Positions 8,487 to 16,640 of a stretch of DNA of 64,000 bases are shown here, piece by piece. This stretch comes from an uncultured Clostridia bacterium. Its GTDB lineage: Bacteria; Bacillota; Clostridia; Christensenellales; UBA1242. The notes beneath the pieces were generated by a model that made no database searches, was not told the origin of the DNA, and worked only from the letters and a program-made list of their open reading frames with translations. Position 1 is the stretch's first letter. Every line of letters starts with the position of its first letter. The translations under genes were made by a program, and so were the position numbers. The stretch is taken from assembly GCA_934754495.1 (NCBI GenBank), contig CAKVHW010000004.1:62001-126000 (forward strand), in the 5' to 3' direction.

Positions 8487-8873
8487 ATGAACTCATCATC
8501 AACTAAAAAAACATACATTTTACAAATTTTAAAAGGTGCATTTTTTGCTGTTTCTATTTCACTTGTGGGCATACTTATTTTTGCACTTTTAATAAAATTT
8601 ACAAGCATTAGTGATAAGTGGATTATGCCAGTAAACCAAATAATTAAGATTATTAGCATATTTTTTGGTGTATTGTTGTCATTTGATAGGGGTGGCAACC
8701 AAGGCTTTTTAAAAGGGCTAGTTATTGGTATAATTTACACAATTATGGCATATCTAATTTTCTCAATTTTGGCTGGCAAACTATCATTTTCACTTAACTC
8801 TTTTACCGACATGTTGTTTGGCGGATTGATTGGTGGAATAAGCGGAATTATTGTTGTTAACATCAAAAAGTAA
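8487..8873 (+). CDS. TIGR04086-type small membrane protein
   Basis: This 128-residue hydrophobic protein has about four membrane helices (starting ILKGAFFAVSISLVGILIFA) and the conserved RGGNQGFLKG and FGGLIGGISGIIVVN segments seen in small membrane proteins that follow yajC in many Clostridia. The function is unknown. The family assignment rests on pattern and neighbourhood only. It stands alone between two terminators and is preceded by a weak ribosome binding site (AAGGTGG, 8467-8473). Confidence 0.65.
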   Translation: MNSSSTKKTYILQILKGAFFAVSISLVGILIFALLIKFTSISDKWIMPVNQIIKIISIFFGVLLSFDRGGNQGFLKGLVIGIIYTIMAYLIFSILAGKLSFSLNSFTDMLFGGLIGGISGIIVVNIKK

Positions 8874-8916
8874 CATTTTTGTATAAATGGTCTAAAATTT
8901 AATAGTATTTGATTTG

Positions 8917-8953
8917 AAAAAGTAGGTTATAACTTAAATAAACCTATTTTTTT
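8917..8953 (+). terminator. Rho-independent terminator
   Basis: AAAAAGTAGGTT (8917-8928) pairs with AACCTATTTTT (8941-8951) allowing one G-T pair; a T run continues to 8953. Confidence 0.7.
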
Positions 8954-8965
8954 ATTTTATTATAA

Positions 8966-8994
8966 TTGACTATTAAAATTAATTAATATATAAT
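8966..8994 (+). promoter_or_regulatory. secDF promoter
   Basis: TTGACT (8966-8971) and TATAAT (8989-8994) are 17 bases apart. Transcription from here would give a leader of about 110 bases before secD. That leader contains an inverted repeat (TAATTATTG about 9042-9050 with CAATAATTA about 9071-9079). Confidence 0.7.
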
Positions 8995-9111
8995 ATTTGC
9001 GTAAATGTTGACTATGTGGTCTAATTAGACTAATGTCATATTGTAATTATTGTTTTACATTATTTTACAGCAATAATTATGCACATCATTCTTTAAGGAG
9101 AGCAGACTTTA

Positions 9112-10431
9112 ATGAAAAAAAGGATTACTAAAAGAAATTTTATAGCACTTGCAATCGTGGCAGTTCTTGGTTTGATTTTTACAATTTTTAGTTTTAACAT
9201 TCCATTTACAACCAACACATTTAAAGGTTTTGCAAGAGCAATCAACACGGGACTTGATTTTGGTGATGGTACAAGAGCTGTGTTTACTGTTGAAAGGGCA
9301 GACTATTCTAAATTTACAAGCACAGGCTACCTAGATAGCACTGTTACTGCACTTCAAAAACAAGCTGTTGATAAATATACCGATGCTAAGGTTTATGCCC
9401 TAGACGATAATAAAATTTGTATTGAAGTTCCTGATACTTACATTCCAAGTGACCTACAATTTGGCGTTTTGGAAATGAAAAAAGAAAAAAAAGCTGAAGC
9501 TGACACCTATCTTAATGGTTCGCATATTAAATCTGTAAAATATCAAATGAACGGAGCACAACATGGTGTATTCATTCAATTTACAGAAGAAGGCAGTAAA
9601 TTGTTTGAAAAACTTACAAGCGATGCTATTGGCTCAAACAGTAGTAGCAGTAGCAGTGATTCTAGTTCGAAAACAGGTACAATTTACATTTGTTTAAATA
9701 AAGACTACGACAATGCTCAAGGCATTACTATTAGCGAAAAAATCTCTCAAGGTTATGCTTACATCACAATGAGCAATAAGTCTAGTGCTAAATTATATGC
9801 TAAAATGCTAGAAAATTCTAAATATGGTGTAAACTTTACTCAAGAAGGCGATACTGTTAAAATTTACTCAAATTTCAATACATTTGCCAAAGTAGTTTGT
9901 GCAGTTGTTATGTGCTTGGTAATTATTTTAAGTTTTGTTTATCTAATTTTAAAATTTAAAGATATGGGTTGGGTAGCAAGTTTGGCTATGCTATTTAATG
10001 CATTATTTAACATTATTACTTTCTCATTAATTTCATCATTCAGACTTACTCTTGGTAGTTACCTTGGTATGATTTTAGGTTATCTTGTTACTTTCTTTAC
10101 TGTTGTTGTATTACTTGAAAAGTATAAGGCAGAATTTGAAAGCGGCAAAAAACTTAATCCAAGTTTTAAATCTGGCTACAAAAAGGCTCTTCCTGTTATT
10201 TTAGATTTGTTTGCAGTTTCTGTATTTGTTAATGCTTTAGTTGCCATTTTCATGTCAGGTTTTGCATTCTCATTCGCTATTGCAATGCTTATCAACAACG
10301 CATTCGGTGCAATCACTTCACTTCTTATTATGTTGTGGTTCTCAAGAATGTACCTTAAAATCAACAATGTTAAGGGCGAAAGATTAAACTTTTTTAAGGG
10401 GGACAATGTAGATGAAATCAAAACAAAATAA
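9112..10431 (+). CDS. secD: Diverged SecD-like protein-export subunit
   Basis: SecD works with SecF to pull exported proteins out of SecYEG using the proton gradient. The 439-residue protein has a first membrane helix (residues 10-30), a first periplasmic domain beginning TGLDFGDGTRAVF (a weak form of the usual GLDLxGG), and a five-helix C-terminal half from about 260. The highly conserved TM4 segment GMAVDANVLIFERIREE is not recognisable: the region reads LGYLVTFFTVVVLLEKYKAE, without the proton-relay Asp. A run of serines (residues 175-186) interrupts the periplasmic part. The assignment rests on topology, yajC context and the secF partner overlapping by 20 bases. Confidence 0.8.
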   Translation: MKKRITKRNFIALAIVAVLGLIFTIFSFNIPFTTNTFKGFARAINTGLDFGDGTRAVFTVERADYSKFTSTGYLDSTVTALQKQAVDKYTDAKVYALDDNKICIEVPDTYIPSDLQFGVLEMKKEKKAEADTYLNGSHIKSVKYQMNGAQHGVFIQFTEEGSKLFEKLTSDAIGSNSSSSSSDSSSKTGTIYICLNKDYDNAQGITISEKISQGYAYITMSNKSSAKLYAKMLENSKYGVNFTQEGDTVKIYSNFNTFAKVVCAVVMCLVIILSFVYLILKFKDMGWVASLAMLFNALFNIITFSLISSFRLTLGSYLGMILGYLVTFFTVVVLLEKYKAEFESGKKLNPSFKSGYKKALPVILDLFAVSVFVNALVAIFMSGFAFSFAIAMLINNAFGAITSLLIMLWFSRMYLKINNVKGERLNFFKGDNVDEIKTK

Positions 10432-11464
10432 AACCTTATCTAAGTTTGTAAATTACAAACGTTTTACATTTGTAATTCCAATTATTTTACTTGCTTTGGC
10501 ACTACTTGTTTTTGCCATTTGGGGAGTAAATAAGGGTGTTGACTATCAAGATAGTTATACCTACAACATTTTCTTTAACACATCTGTTACAAGTGCAGAA
10601 TATAAGAATTATACAAAGATTGTTAAGGACACAATTAGAGAAGAATCAAATGGTGAATTTACTGTTGTTGTAAGTAAAATAAACGAAGATATTACAGCAG
10701 GTTGTAAGGTTAATGTAATCAATAAATCTAATTTATCTGATGCAAGTTTTGAAGAAAAACTTAACAGCATTAACGAAAGCATTAAGACTCAACTTGATGC
10801 TCAAAATACAACCCGTACAGTAAGAATTAGTGACTTGCAATTCCAAAAAGCAGAAAGTTATTCAAAACCACTTGTTATGGGTCTTGTTTCACTTCTAGTT
10901 GTTATGGCGGTAATGTTTGCTTATTTCTGGATTAGATTCGAACTTAAAATGGCTCTTGGCTCGCTAATTATTGCACCATATTCAGCCGTTTCGGTTTTGT
11001 CACTTCTTGTTTTATTTAGAATTCCATTCACTTACAACTTCATGTTGCCAGTTGCGTTTGCTACAATTTTAGCATACATTTTCTATCTAATGATTTTTGC
11101 AAATATTCGCACAAAATTATTAGAGAAAAACAACCTTACAAATGCTGATATGGTGTATGATAGCATTGCCAACAACAAAACTGCATTTATAGTATTTGTT
11201 GCAGGTTTAACAGGGGTATTGGTGCTACTTATGTTGGTATTAAATATCACATATATTACACTATTAATTTCACTTCTATTTGCAATGATTTGTGCTATTT
11301 ATAGCGGTGTTGTTTTGGCTACAACAATGTGGTGCGAAATTTATAAAAAAGAAAATGACAATCGTTTAAAATCACGTCTAGAACTTATGGCAAAACGTGA
11401 AGAAAAAGAAAAACAACCTAAAGTTAAAGATGCTCAACCACAAGAAGAAAACAACTTAAATTAA
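10412..11464 (+). CDS. secF: Diverged SecF-like protein-export subunit
   Basis: SecF is the partner of SecD. The 350-residue protein has a first membrane helix (VIPIILLALALLVFAIWGV), the degenerate motif GVDYQDSYTYNI where GIDFxGGT is usual, a periplasmic domain and five C-terminal helices from about residue 150. The TM4 motif GYSLNDTIVVFDRIREN is replaced by LAYIFYLMIFANIRTKL, so the second proton-relay Asp is also missing. The C-terminal tail is Lys/Glu/Gln-rich. The start (ATG 10412, after AAGGGGG) lies inside the end of secD, so translation is coupled. Confidence 0.8.
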   Translation: MKSKQNKTLSKFVNYKRFTFVIPIILLALALLVFAIWGVNKGVDYQDSYTYNIFFNTSVTSAEYKNYTKIVKDTIREESNGEFTVVVSKINEDITAGCKVNVINKSNLSDASFEEKLNSINESIKTQLDAQNTTRTVRISDLQFQKAESYSKPLVMGLVSLLVVMAVMFAYFWIRFELKMALGSLIIAPYSAVSVLSLLVLFRIPFTYNFMLPVAFATILAYIFYLMIFANIRTKLLEKNNLTNADMVYDSIANNKTAFIVFVAGLTGVLVLLMLVLNITYITLLISLLFAMICAIYSGVVLATTMWCEIYKKENDNRLKSRLELMAKREEKEKQPKVKDAQPQEENNLN

Positions 11465-11469
11465 TATTC

Positions 11470-11507
11470 AAAGCCTTCATAAAAATTTTTTACGAAGGCT
11501 TTTTTTA
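11470..11507 (+). terminator. Rho-independent terminator after secF
   Basis: AAAGCCTTC (11470-11478) pairs exactly with GAAGGCTTT (11494-11502), and the T run continues to 11506. Confidence 0.85.
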
Positions 11508-11518
11508 GGTAAAAATTA

Positions 11519-13891
11519 ATGAAATTTATTAAAAACACAACCAATTATAATACCGACCTTATCAAGTCACTTTCAACCAAGTTTAATTTAGATGAAGAAA
11601 TAATTAAACTACTTTTTACACGTGGTTTTGATAGCGAAGAAAAGATTGATAACTTCCTTAACCCTAGTGTTACAAGTTTTCATAATCCATTTTTGCTAAA
11701 GAATATGCGTGAAGTTGTAGATAAAATAAACTACTATCTTACCAACAACAAAAGCATAACAATAGTTGGAGACTATGACACCGATGGAATTTGTGCAACA
11801 GCAATCTTGTATAAATACTTTGAAAGCATAGGTCACAAAGTTAGTACATTCTTGCCACAACGTTTGCTTGACGGCTATGGGCTTTCTAACGACACAATAG
11901 ATAAGATAATTTCAATGTACAAGCCAGATTTAATTATAACCGTCGACTGCGGAATTTCATCTTACAAAGAAGTGGAGTATTGCAAAGAAAAAGGCATAGA
12001 TATTATCATAACCGACCACCACGATATACCTGATATTTTACCGGACACACTTGTTGTTAATGCAAAACTACCTGACCAAATGTATCCTTTTAAGGAACTT
12101 TGTGGTGCAGGTGTTGCATTTAAACTTGTGCAGGCCATGTCAGGGCTAGAAAATGCCCTTAAATACACGTCAATTGCCAGTTTGGCTACTGTTGCCGATA
12201 TTGTTCCAATTGTGGATGAAAATAGGGCAATTGTGTACTTTGGACTAAAAATGCAAAATGAATGTTTGCCAGTTGGGGTTAAAAAACTAATTAAAAAAAT
12301 TGATATTAAAATGCCAATTAATACTAGCAATATTTCATTCAAATTATCACCAAAACTTAATGCACCTGGTAGAATGGGTGATGCTTCAATTGCTTTTAAT
12401 TTTTTTATTGAAAACGATGAAAAAATAATTAATAAAAACATTGAATCATTACTACACCTTAATGACGACCGAATTACGCAAACAAACATTATTTACGATG
12501 AGTGTATTGAAAGATTAAAAGGTGTTAAAATATCAAGCCTTGGAGCAATTGTTCTTTGGGACGACCACTGGGAAGGTGGAGTGCTTGGAATTATTTGTTC
12601 AAAACTTGTGGAACGTTATAATAGACCAGTATGTTTGCTTAGCCTTAACGACCAAGAATACAAGGGCAGTATTAGAAGTGTTCACACAGTAAATGTATAC
12701 GACACTCTTAATCAAATTAAGGACTGTATAATTAGATTTGGCGGACATAGTCAGGCGGGCGGATTATCAGTTAGTAAAGAAAAAATTGAACTTTTTGCAA
12801 ATAAATTTAATGAAACAATCCTAAAAAATTACAACTTAAATGACTTTATTGAGCCTAAAAAGTACGATTTAGATGTCCCTAAAAAACTAACTGTAGAGTT
12901 TTTAAACCAAATCGATAGACTAGAACCATTTGGGCTTGGAAACGAAAAACCAGTTTTTAAACTCGATTTAAACAATGTTAAGGCTAATAAGTTGCCAAAT
13001 TTCCCACAACATATTAAAATTAAGTATGATAATTTAGACCTTATGGCTTTTAACTATGGCAATATGTTTTACAATATTAATAGCATTTGCAATAAGTCTG
13101 CATTGCTAGACATTAATGTTGAAACATATAAAAACAAGCAACATATTAAAGGTATTGTAAGGGGATTTAGTTTTTCAGCCCTAACAGGTTATAAAAAGTG
13201 TGAAATTCCAACTGCAAATTACTTGAAACAGTTAGAATATATCAAACAACAAAAGCCTGATAATTTTCACTATTTACAAGTTAATGATGGTGAAATTTAC
13301 AACATTGCAAACGACCTTACAACCAAAGGCTATGGTACAATTGTTGTTACATATGACTTTTCAAAATACCAAAAAGCGGTAAAAAGCATTAAAAACATAA
13401 GTAATTTTGAACTATATAATTTAAGCGATTTTACTGGCATTAACACCTTAATTTTTGCACCAGAAGAGACAGTAGATTATAGTGCTTATGAGAATGTAAT
13501 TTTGCTTGATTATCCTATTTGTGATGGCTTTATTTACTCATTTAAAAATTCCAAAGTTTATGTTGTAAATAATAAATACAATCACAAAGTTTTTGAAAAT
13601 ATTTCATGTGAAAGAAATGTGTTTGGCATTTATCATAATGCAATAAAAAATGCCGAAATTAAGGGCGTTTCTGCCACCAATCAATTTGAATATTTTGTTA
13701 AAATTAAGGCATTAAATCCACAATTTAAAAATCTTAGTTATGTACAATTTTGCTTTGTGGTTATGGTGTTAAAGGAATTAAATATTATTGAAATTGATAC
13801 AAACTTTTCAATTAAATTCACCAAGGTGAAAAGTGAACTTACCAATTCAACAATTTATAATAATGCAAATTTACTTACCAAGATTAATTAG
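11519..13891 (+). CDS. recJ: Single-stranded-DNA 5'-3' exonuclease RecJ
   Basis: RecJ degrades single-stranded DNA during recombination and mismatch repair. The 790-residue protein has the DHH-family motifs: VGDYDTDGICAT (about residues 80-91), ITVDCGISS, ITDHHDIPD and the DHHA1-type GGHSQAGGLSVSK. The C-terminal 250 residues, past the OB region, are the long Bacillota-type extension. The start is ATG 11519 with AGGT eight bases upstream. It directly follows a terminator and precedes the rel gene, as in many Clostridia. Confidence 0.92.
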   Translation: MKFIKNTTNYNTDLIKSLSTKFNLDEEIIKLLFTRGFDSEEKIDNFLNPSVTSFHNPFLLKNMREVVDKINYYLTNNKSITIVGDYDTDGICATAILYKYFESIGHKVSTFLPQRLLDGYGLSNDTIDKIISMYKPDLIITVDCGISSYKEVEYCKEKGIDIIITDHHDIPDILPDTLVVNAKLPDQMYPFKELCGAGVAFKLVQAMSGLENALKYTSIASLATVADIVPIVDENRAIVYFGLKMQNECLPVGVKKLIKKIDIKMPINTSNISFKLSPKLNAPGRMGDASIAFNFFIENDEKIINKNIESLLHLNDDRITQTNIIYDECIERLKGVKISSLGAIVLWDDHWEGGVLGIICSKLVERYNRPVCLLSLNDQEYKGSIRSVHTVNVYDTLNQIKDCIIRFGGHSQAGGLSVSKEKIELFANKFNETILKNYNLNDFIEPKKYDLDVPKKLTVEFLNQIDRLEPFGLGNEKPVFKLDLNNVKANKLPNFPQHIKIKYDNLDLMAFNYGNMFYNINSICNKSALLDINVETYKNKQHIKGIVRGFSFSALTGYKKCEIPTANYLKQLEYIKQQKPDNFHYLQVNDGEIYNIANDLTTKGYGTIVVTYDFSKYQKAVKSIKNISNFELYNLSDFTGINTLIFAPEETVDYSAYENVILLDYPICDGFIYSFKNSKVYVVNNKYNHKVFENISCERNVFGIYHNAIKNAEIKGVSATNQFEYFVKIKALNPQFKNLSYVQFCFVVMVLKELNIIEIDTNFSIKFTKVKSELTNSTIYNNANLLTKIN

Positions 13892-13927
13892 TTATAAATT
13901 TTGTAACTTAAAAATATTATAAAATGG

Positions 13928-13949
13928 TTTAGGATATTTTTATCCTAAA
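13928..13949 (+). promoter_or_regulatory. Perfect hairpin just before the rel ribosome binding site
   Basis: TTTAGGATA (13928-13936), a TTTT loop and TATCCTAAA (13941-13949) form a nine-pair hairpin that ends one base before AAGGAG (13951-13956). It could be a terminator for recJ (weak, because A rather than T follows on this strand) or a translational control element for rel. Confidence 0.4.
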
Positions 13950-13962
13950 AAAGGAGAGAATA

Positions 13963-16149
13963 ATGGACGAATTTATCAAGTTATTAAAAGAAACCTACGA
14001 CAACGACAAAAAAATTCAAGAAGTTGAAGTTTTGCTACATACCGCTAAAAACAAACCTTCAACCCACTTTTTGTACGATGTAGACTTTGCTTTGGCTTGT
14101 GCAAAATCGGTAGTTGATAATAAGTTAGACCTAGAATCGGTACTAATTACTATTAACTACTGTTTAAGCCGAGCTGGCATTATTGAAGTGGAAAACATCA
14201 AAGAAAAGTCTGTAATGAATAAGGTTGAATATCTTTACAACATTTCAAAACTAGACCTTAGCAGTAAAGAAGAAATTGAAGTTTCCATAAACAAAATGTT
14301 TTTAAACATGGCAAAAGACATTAGAGTTGTGATTATAAAACTTTGCATCGAAACAGAAAAACTTAACTTTCTTGATAGATTTTCTAGTGATAGAGTAGAT
14401 AGACTTATGAAAAGTTATCGTGACATATATTCTCCAATTGCAAGCATGCTAGGATTATCAAGAGTTAAAGATATTTTGGAAGAAGCAACTTTTAAATACT
14501 TTAATCCAAAATTCTATGCTGACCTAAGCGAAACCCTTGAAACTTATGTTCAAAAGGGCAAAGAAGCAATTGACCTAGCAGTAGAAAAAATTAAAACCGA
14601 ACTTACACCAATCATTCCAAATGTTAAGGTGTATGGCAGACAAAAAAAGATTAGTAGTATTGCCAAAAAACTTCAAAAGAAAAATATGTATGTAGATAGT
14701 ATTCAAGATGTTTATGGCTCGTCTGTTGCTTTAGATAAGGCAATGACAGCAAAATCATTTAAGGAAGTAAAACTGGCTCAAATAGTGGATATTTTGGCAC
14801 TAAGGGTGCTTGTAAATACTGTTGAAGAATGCTACATGGTGCTAGGAAAAGTGTTCTCACTATTTACACCTATCGGCAACTTTAAAGACTACATTTCACA
14901 CCCTAAAGAAAACGGCTATCAGTCGCTTCACACTCTTGTTATGCTAGATAATGGCTATCCGCTAGAAATTCAAATTAGAACCTTTGCAATGCACACTTTT
15001 GCTGAATATGGTATGGCTAGTCACTGGGCATACAAAGCAAAAACACAAGTAAAGGAAAGCGACTATCAAATAAACCATATTCGCCAACTTCTTGATTATT
15101 ACAAAGATAAGCCATCATACGAACTATATGATGCAATGAAAACCGACTTTTATAGCGGAATGATATATGTTCAAACTCCGCTTGGCAAGATTATAGAACT
15201 TCCAGAAGGAAGCACACCAGTAGACTTTGCATATGCAATTCACTCCAACGTTGGCAACAAATGTGTAGGGGCAAAGATAAACGACACGATGGTTCCGCTT
15301 AATGCTGAACTTCAAAACGGCGATGTTGTAGAAATTCTTACAAACGTAAATGCAAAAGGTCCATCTCGTGACTGGCTAAAAATTGTTAAGACCCAAACAG
15401 CAAAGTCTAAAATAAACACTTACTTCAAAAAACAGATGAAAGAAGACAATATTAAAAAGGGCAAGTCTATTTTAGAAGAACATGCAAAAACTCTTAACTT
15501 AAATTTATCAAAATTGTTGGTTGATAAATATCTTCAAGCGGTTTATGAACGATACTCGCTATCAAGCATTGACGATATGTATGCGTCCCTTGGCTATGGT
15601 GGTCTTACAAGCAACCAAATTTTAAATAAACTTGTAGCCACTCAAAAAGAAATGGACGGGGTAAAAGAAGAAAAACCACTTTATCCACAACGTTATGTCA
15701 AGGATCACCAACTAAGTAAATCGGTAGATGTTATGGGTTATTCTGATATGTTCGTAAAATACGGCAAATGTTGTAACCCAATTCCTGGCGATAAAATTAT
15801 TGGCTACGTATCACGTGGAGCAGGTGTCACAATTCATCGTACCAATTGCCCAGAACTTAAAAACTGCGAATTTGAGCGACTTGTTGAATGTTCTTGGAAT
15901 GACAACGGTAACAACAAGTTTATGAGTAAACTTATAATTGTAACCGATAACAAATATGGTGTTCTTACAACAATTTCTAAGAAAATTTCTGATATGAAAA
16001 TTAATATTTTAAGTATTTCTTCTCATAGCGCCGACAACAACACTGTTGTTCTTAACATTCAGGTAGAAGTATCGCAAAAATATCAAATAGACGACATTAT
16101 CAAAAAAATTAACACATTCTCATTTGTTAAAGAGATTTACAGATCGTAG
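13963..16149 (+). CDS. rel: RelA/SpoT-family (p)ppGpp synthetase with degenerate hydrolase domain
   Basis: Rel makes the stringent-response alarmone (p)ppGpp. The 728-residue protein has the full long-Rel architecture: N-terminal HD region (1-200), synthetase domain (about 220-360: GRQKKISSIAKKL, ILALRVLV, ENGYQSLHTLV, catalytic Glu in EIQIRT), TGS domain (about 400-462, ELPEGSTPVDFAYAIHSNVG), and a C-terminal ACT domain (about 660-728). The HD hydrolase motifs are not visible: the position of LLHDVVEDT reads NYCLSRAGI and that of KLADRLHNMRT reads KLCIETEKLNFL. An insert of about 30 residues lies between the first two synthetase motifs. This suggests a synthesis-only enzyme, unlike the bifunctional Rel usual in Bacillota. 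Confidence 0.9.
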   Translation: MDEFIKLLKETYDNDKKIQEVEVLLHTAKNKPSTHFLYDVDFALACAKSVVDNKLDLESVLITINYCLSRAGIIEVENIKEKSVMNKVEYLYNISKLDLSSKEEIEVSINKMFLNMAKDIRVVIIKLCIETEKLNFLDRFSSDRVDRLMKSYRDIYSPIASMLGLSRVKDILEEATFKYFNPKFYADLSETLETYVQKGKEAIDLAVEKIKTELTPIIPNVKVYGRQKKISSIAKKLQKKNMYVDSIQDVYGSSVALDKAMTAKSFKEVKLAQIVDILALRVLVNTVEECYMVLGKVFSLFTPIGNFKDYISHPKENGYQSLHTLVMLDNGYPLEIQIRTFAMHTFAEYGMASHWAYKAKTQVKESDYQINHIRQLLDYYKDKPSYELYDAMKTDFYSGMIYVQTPLGKIIELPEGSTPVDFAYAIHSNVGNKCVGAKINDTMVPLNAELQNGDVVEILTNVNAKGPSRDWLKIVKTQTAKSKINTYFKKQMKEDNIKKGKSILEEHAKTLNLNLSKLLVDKYLQAVYERYSLSSIDDMYASLGYGGLTSNQILNKLVATQKEMDGVKEEKPLYPQRYVKDHQLSKSVDVMGYSDMFVKYGKCCNPIPGDKIIGYVSRGAGVTIHRTNCPELKNCEFERLVECSWNDNGNNKFMSKLIIVTDNKYGVLTTISKKISDMKINILSISSHSADNNTVVLNIQVEVSQKYQIDDIIKKINTFSFVKEIYRS

Positions 16150-16190
16150 TAAATATATATTTTATATTGTTTTATTAAAAACAAATTAGC

Positions 16191-16217
16191 AAAAATGCCT
16201 TTACAATGGGCATTTTT
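16191..16217 (+). terminator. Rho-independent terminator after rel
   Basis: AAAAATGCC (16191-16199) pairs with GGCATTTTT (16209-16217). Confidence 0.8.
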
Positions 16218-16225
16218 TGTGTTAT

Positions 16226-16310
16226 TATAATGCAGTACCTACGGCTAGGGTTTTAGACAACCTTCATCTAAACGCTTGGTTGTATGGCGAATTAAGTAAA
16301 ATAGGAGGTA
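16226..16310 (+). promoter_or_regulatory. rpsO promoter element and structured leader
   Basis: TATAAT (16226-16231) could be the -10 box; the -35 is poor (TTTACA at 16200-16205 with a 20-base gap). The leader can fold CCTA-CGGC-TAGG (about 16238-16249) and ACAACC (16257-16262) with GGTTGT (16278-16283) around a 15-base loop, ahead of the ribosome binding site AGGAGG (16303-16308). rpsO leaders in many bacteria bind S15 and repress translation. Whether this one does is inferred from position and structure only. Confidence 0.5.
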
Positions 16311-16317
16311 AAAACAA

Positions 16318-16581
16318 ATGATTAATAAAGACAAAAAACAAGAAGTTATTAACGCATATGCTAAAAAAGCTGGCGACACCGGTTCTTGCGAAGTTCAAAT
16401 TGCTATTCTTACAGAAAGAATTAAAGAACTTACAGAACATATGAAAAAGAACCCTAATGACTTACATTCTCGTCGTGGTCTTACACAAATGGTTTCTAAC
16501 AGAAAGAAACTTTTAAACTACCTAGAGAAAACTGATTTACAAGCTTACCGTACATTAAAAGATAAACTTGGAATTAGATAG
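16318..16581 (+). CDS. rpsO: 30S ribosomal protein S15
   Basis: S15 is a primary binder of the 16S rRNA central domain. The 87-residue protein has the conserved GDTGSCEVQIAILTERI, HSRRGLTQMVSNRKKLLNYL and the YRTLKDKLGIR ending. AGGAGG lies nine bases before the ATG. It precedes pnp, the usual rpsO-pnp order, with an intrinsic terminator between them that may be partly read through. Confidence 0.97.
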   Translation: MINKDKKQEVINAYAKKAGDTGSCEVQIAILTERIKELTEHMKKNPNDLHSRRGLTQMVSNRKKLLNYLEKTDLQAYRTLKDKLGIR

Positions 16582-16592
16582 TAAGTATTTTT

Positions 16593-16629
16593 AAAGCGGA
16601 AGGTATTTTTACTTTCCGCTTTTATTTTT
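16593..16629 (+). terminator. Rho-independent terminator between rpsO and pnp
   Basis: AAAGCGGAAG (16593-16602) pairs with CTTTCCGCTTT (16612-16622), followed by TATTTTT. The structure may also serve as an entry or processing site for pnp mRNA, as in other bacteria. Confidence 0.8.
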
Positions 16630-16640
16630 AAGGAGAAATT

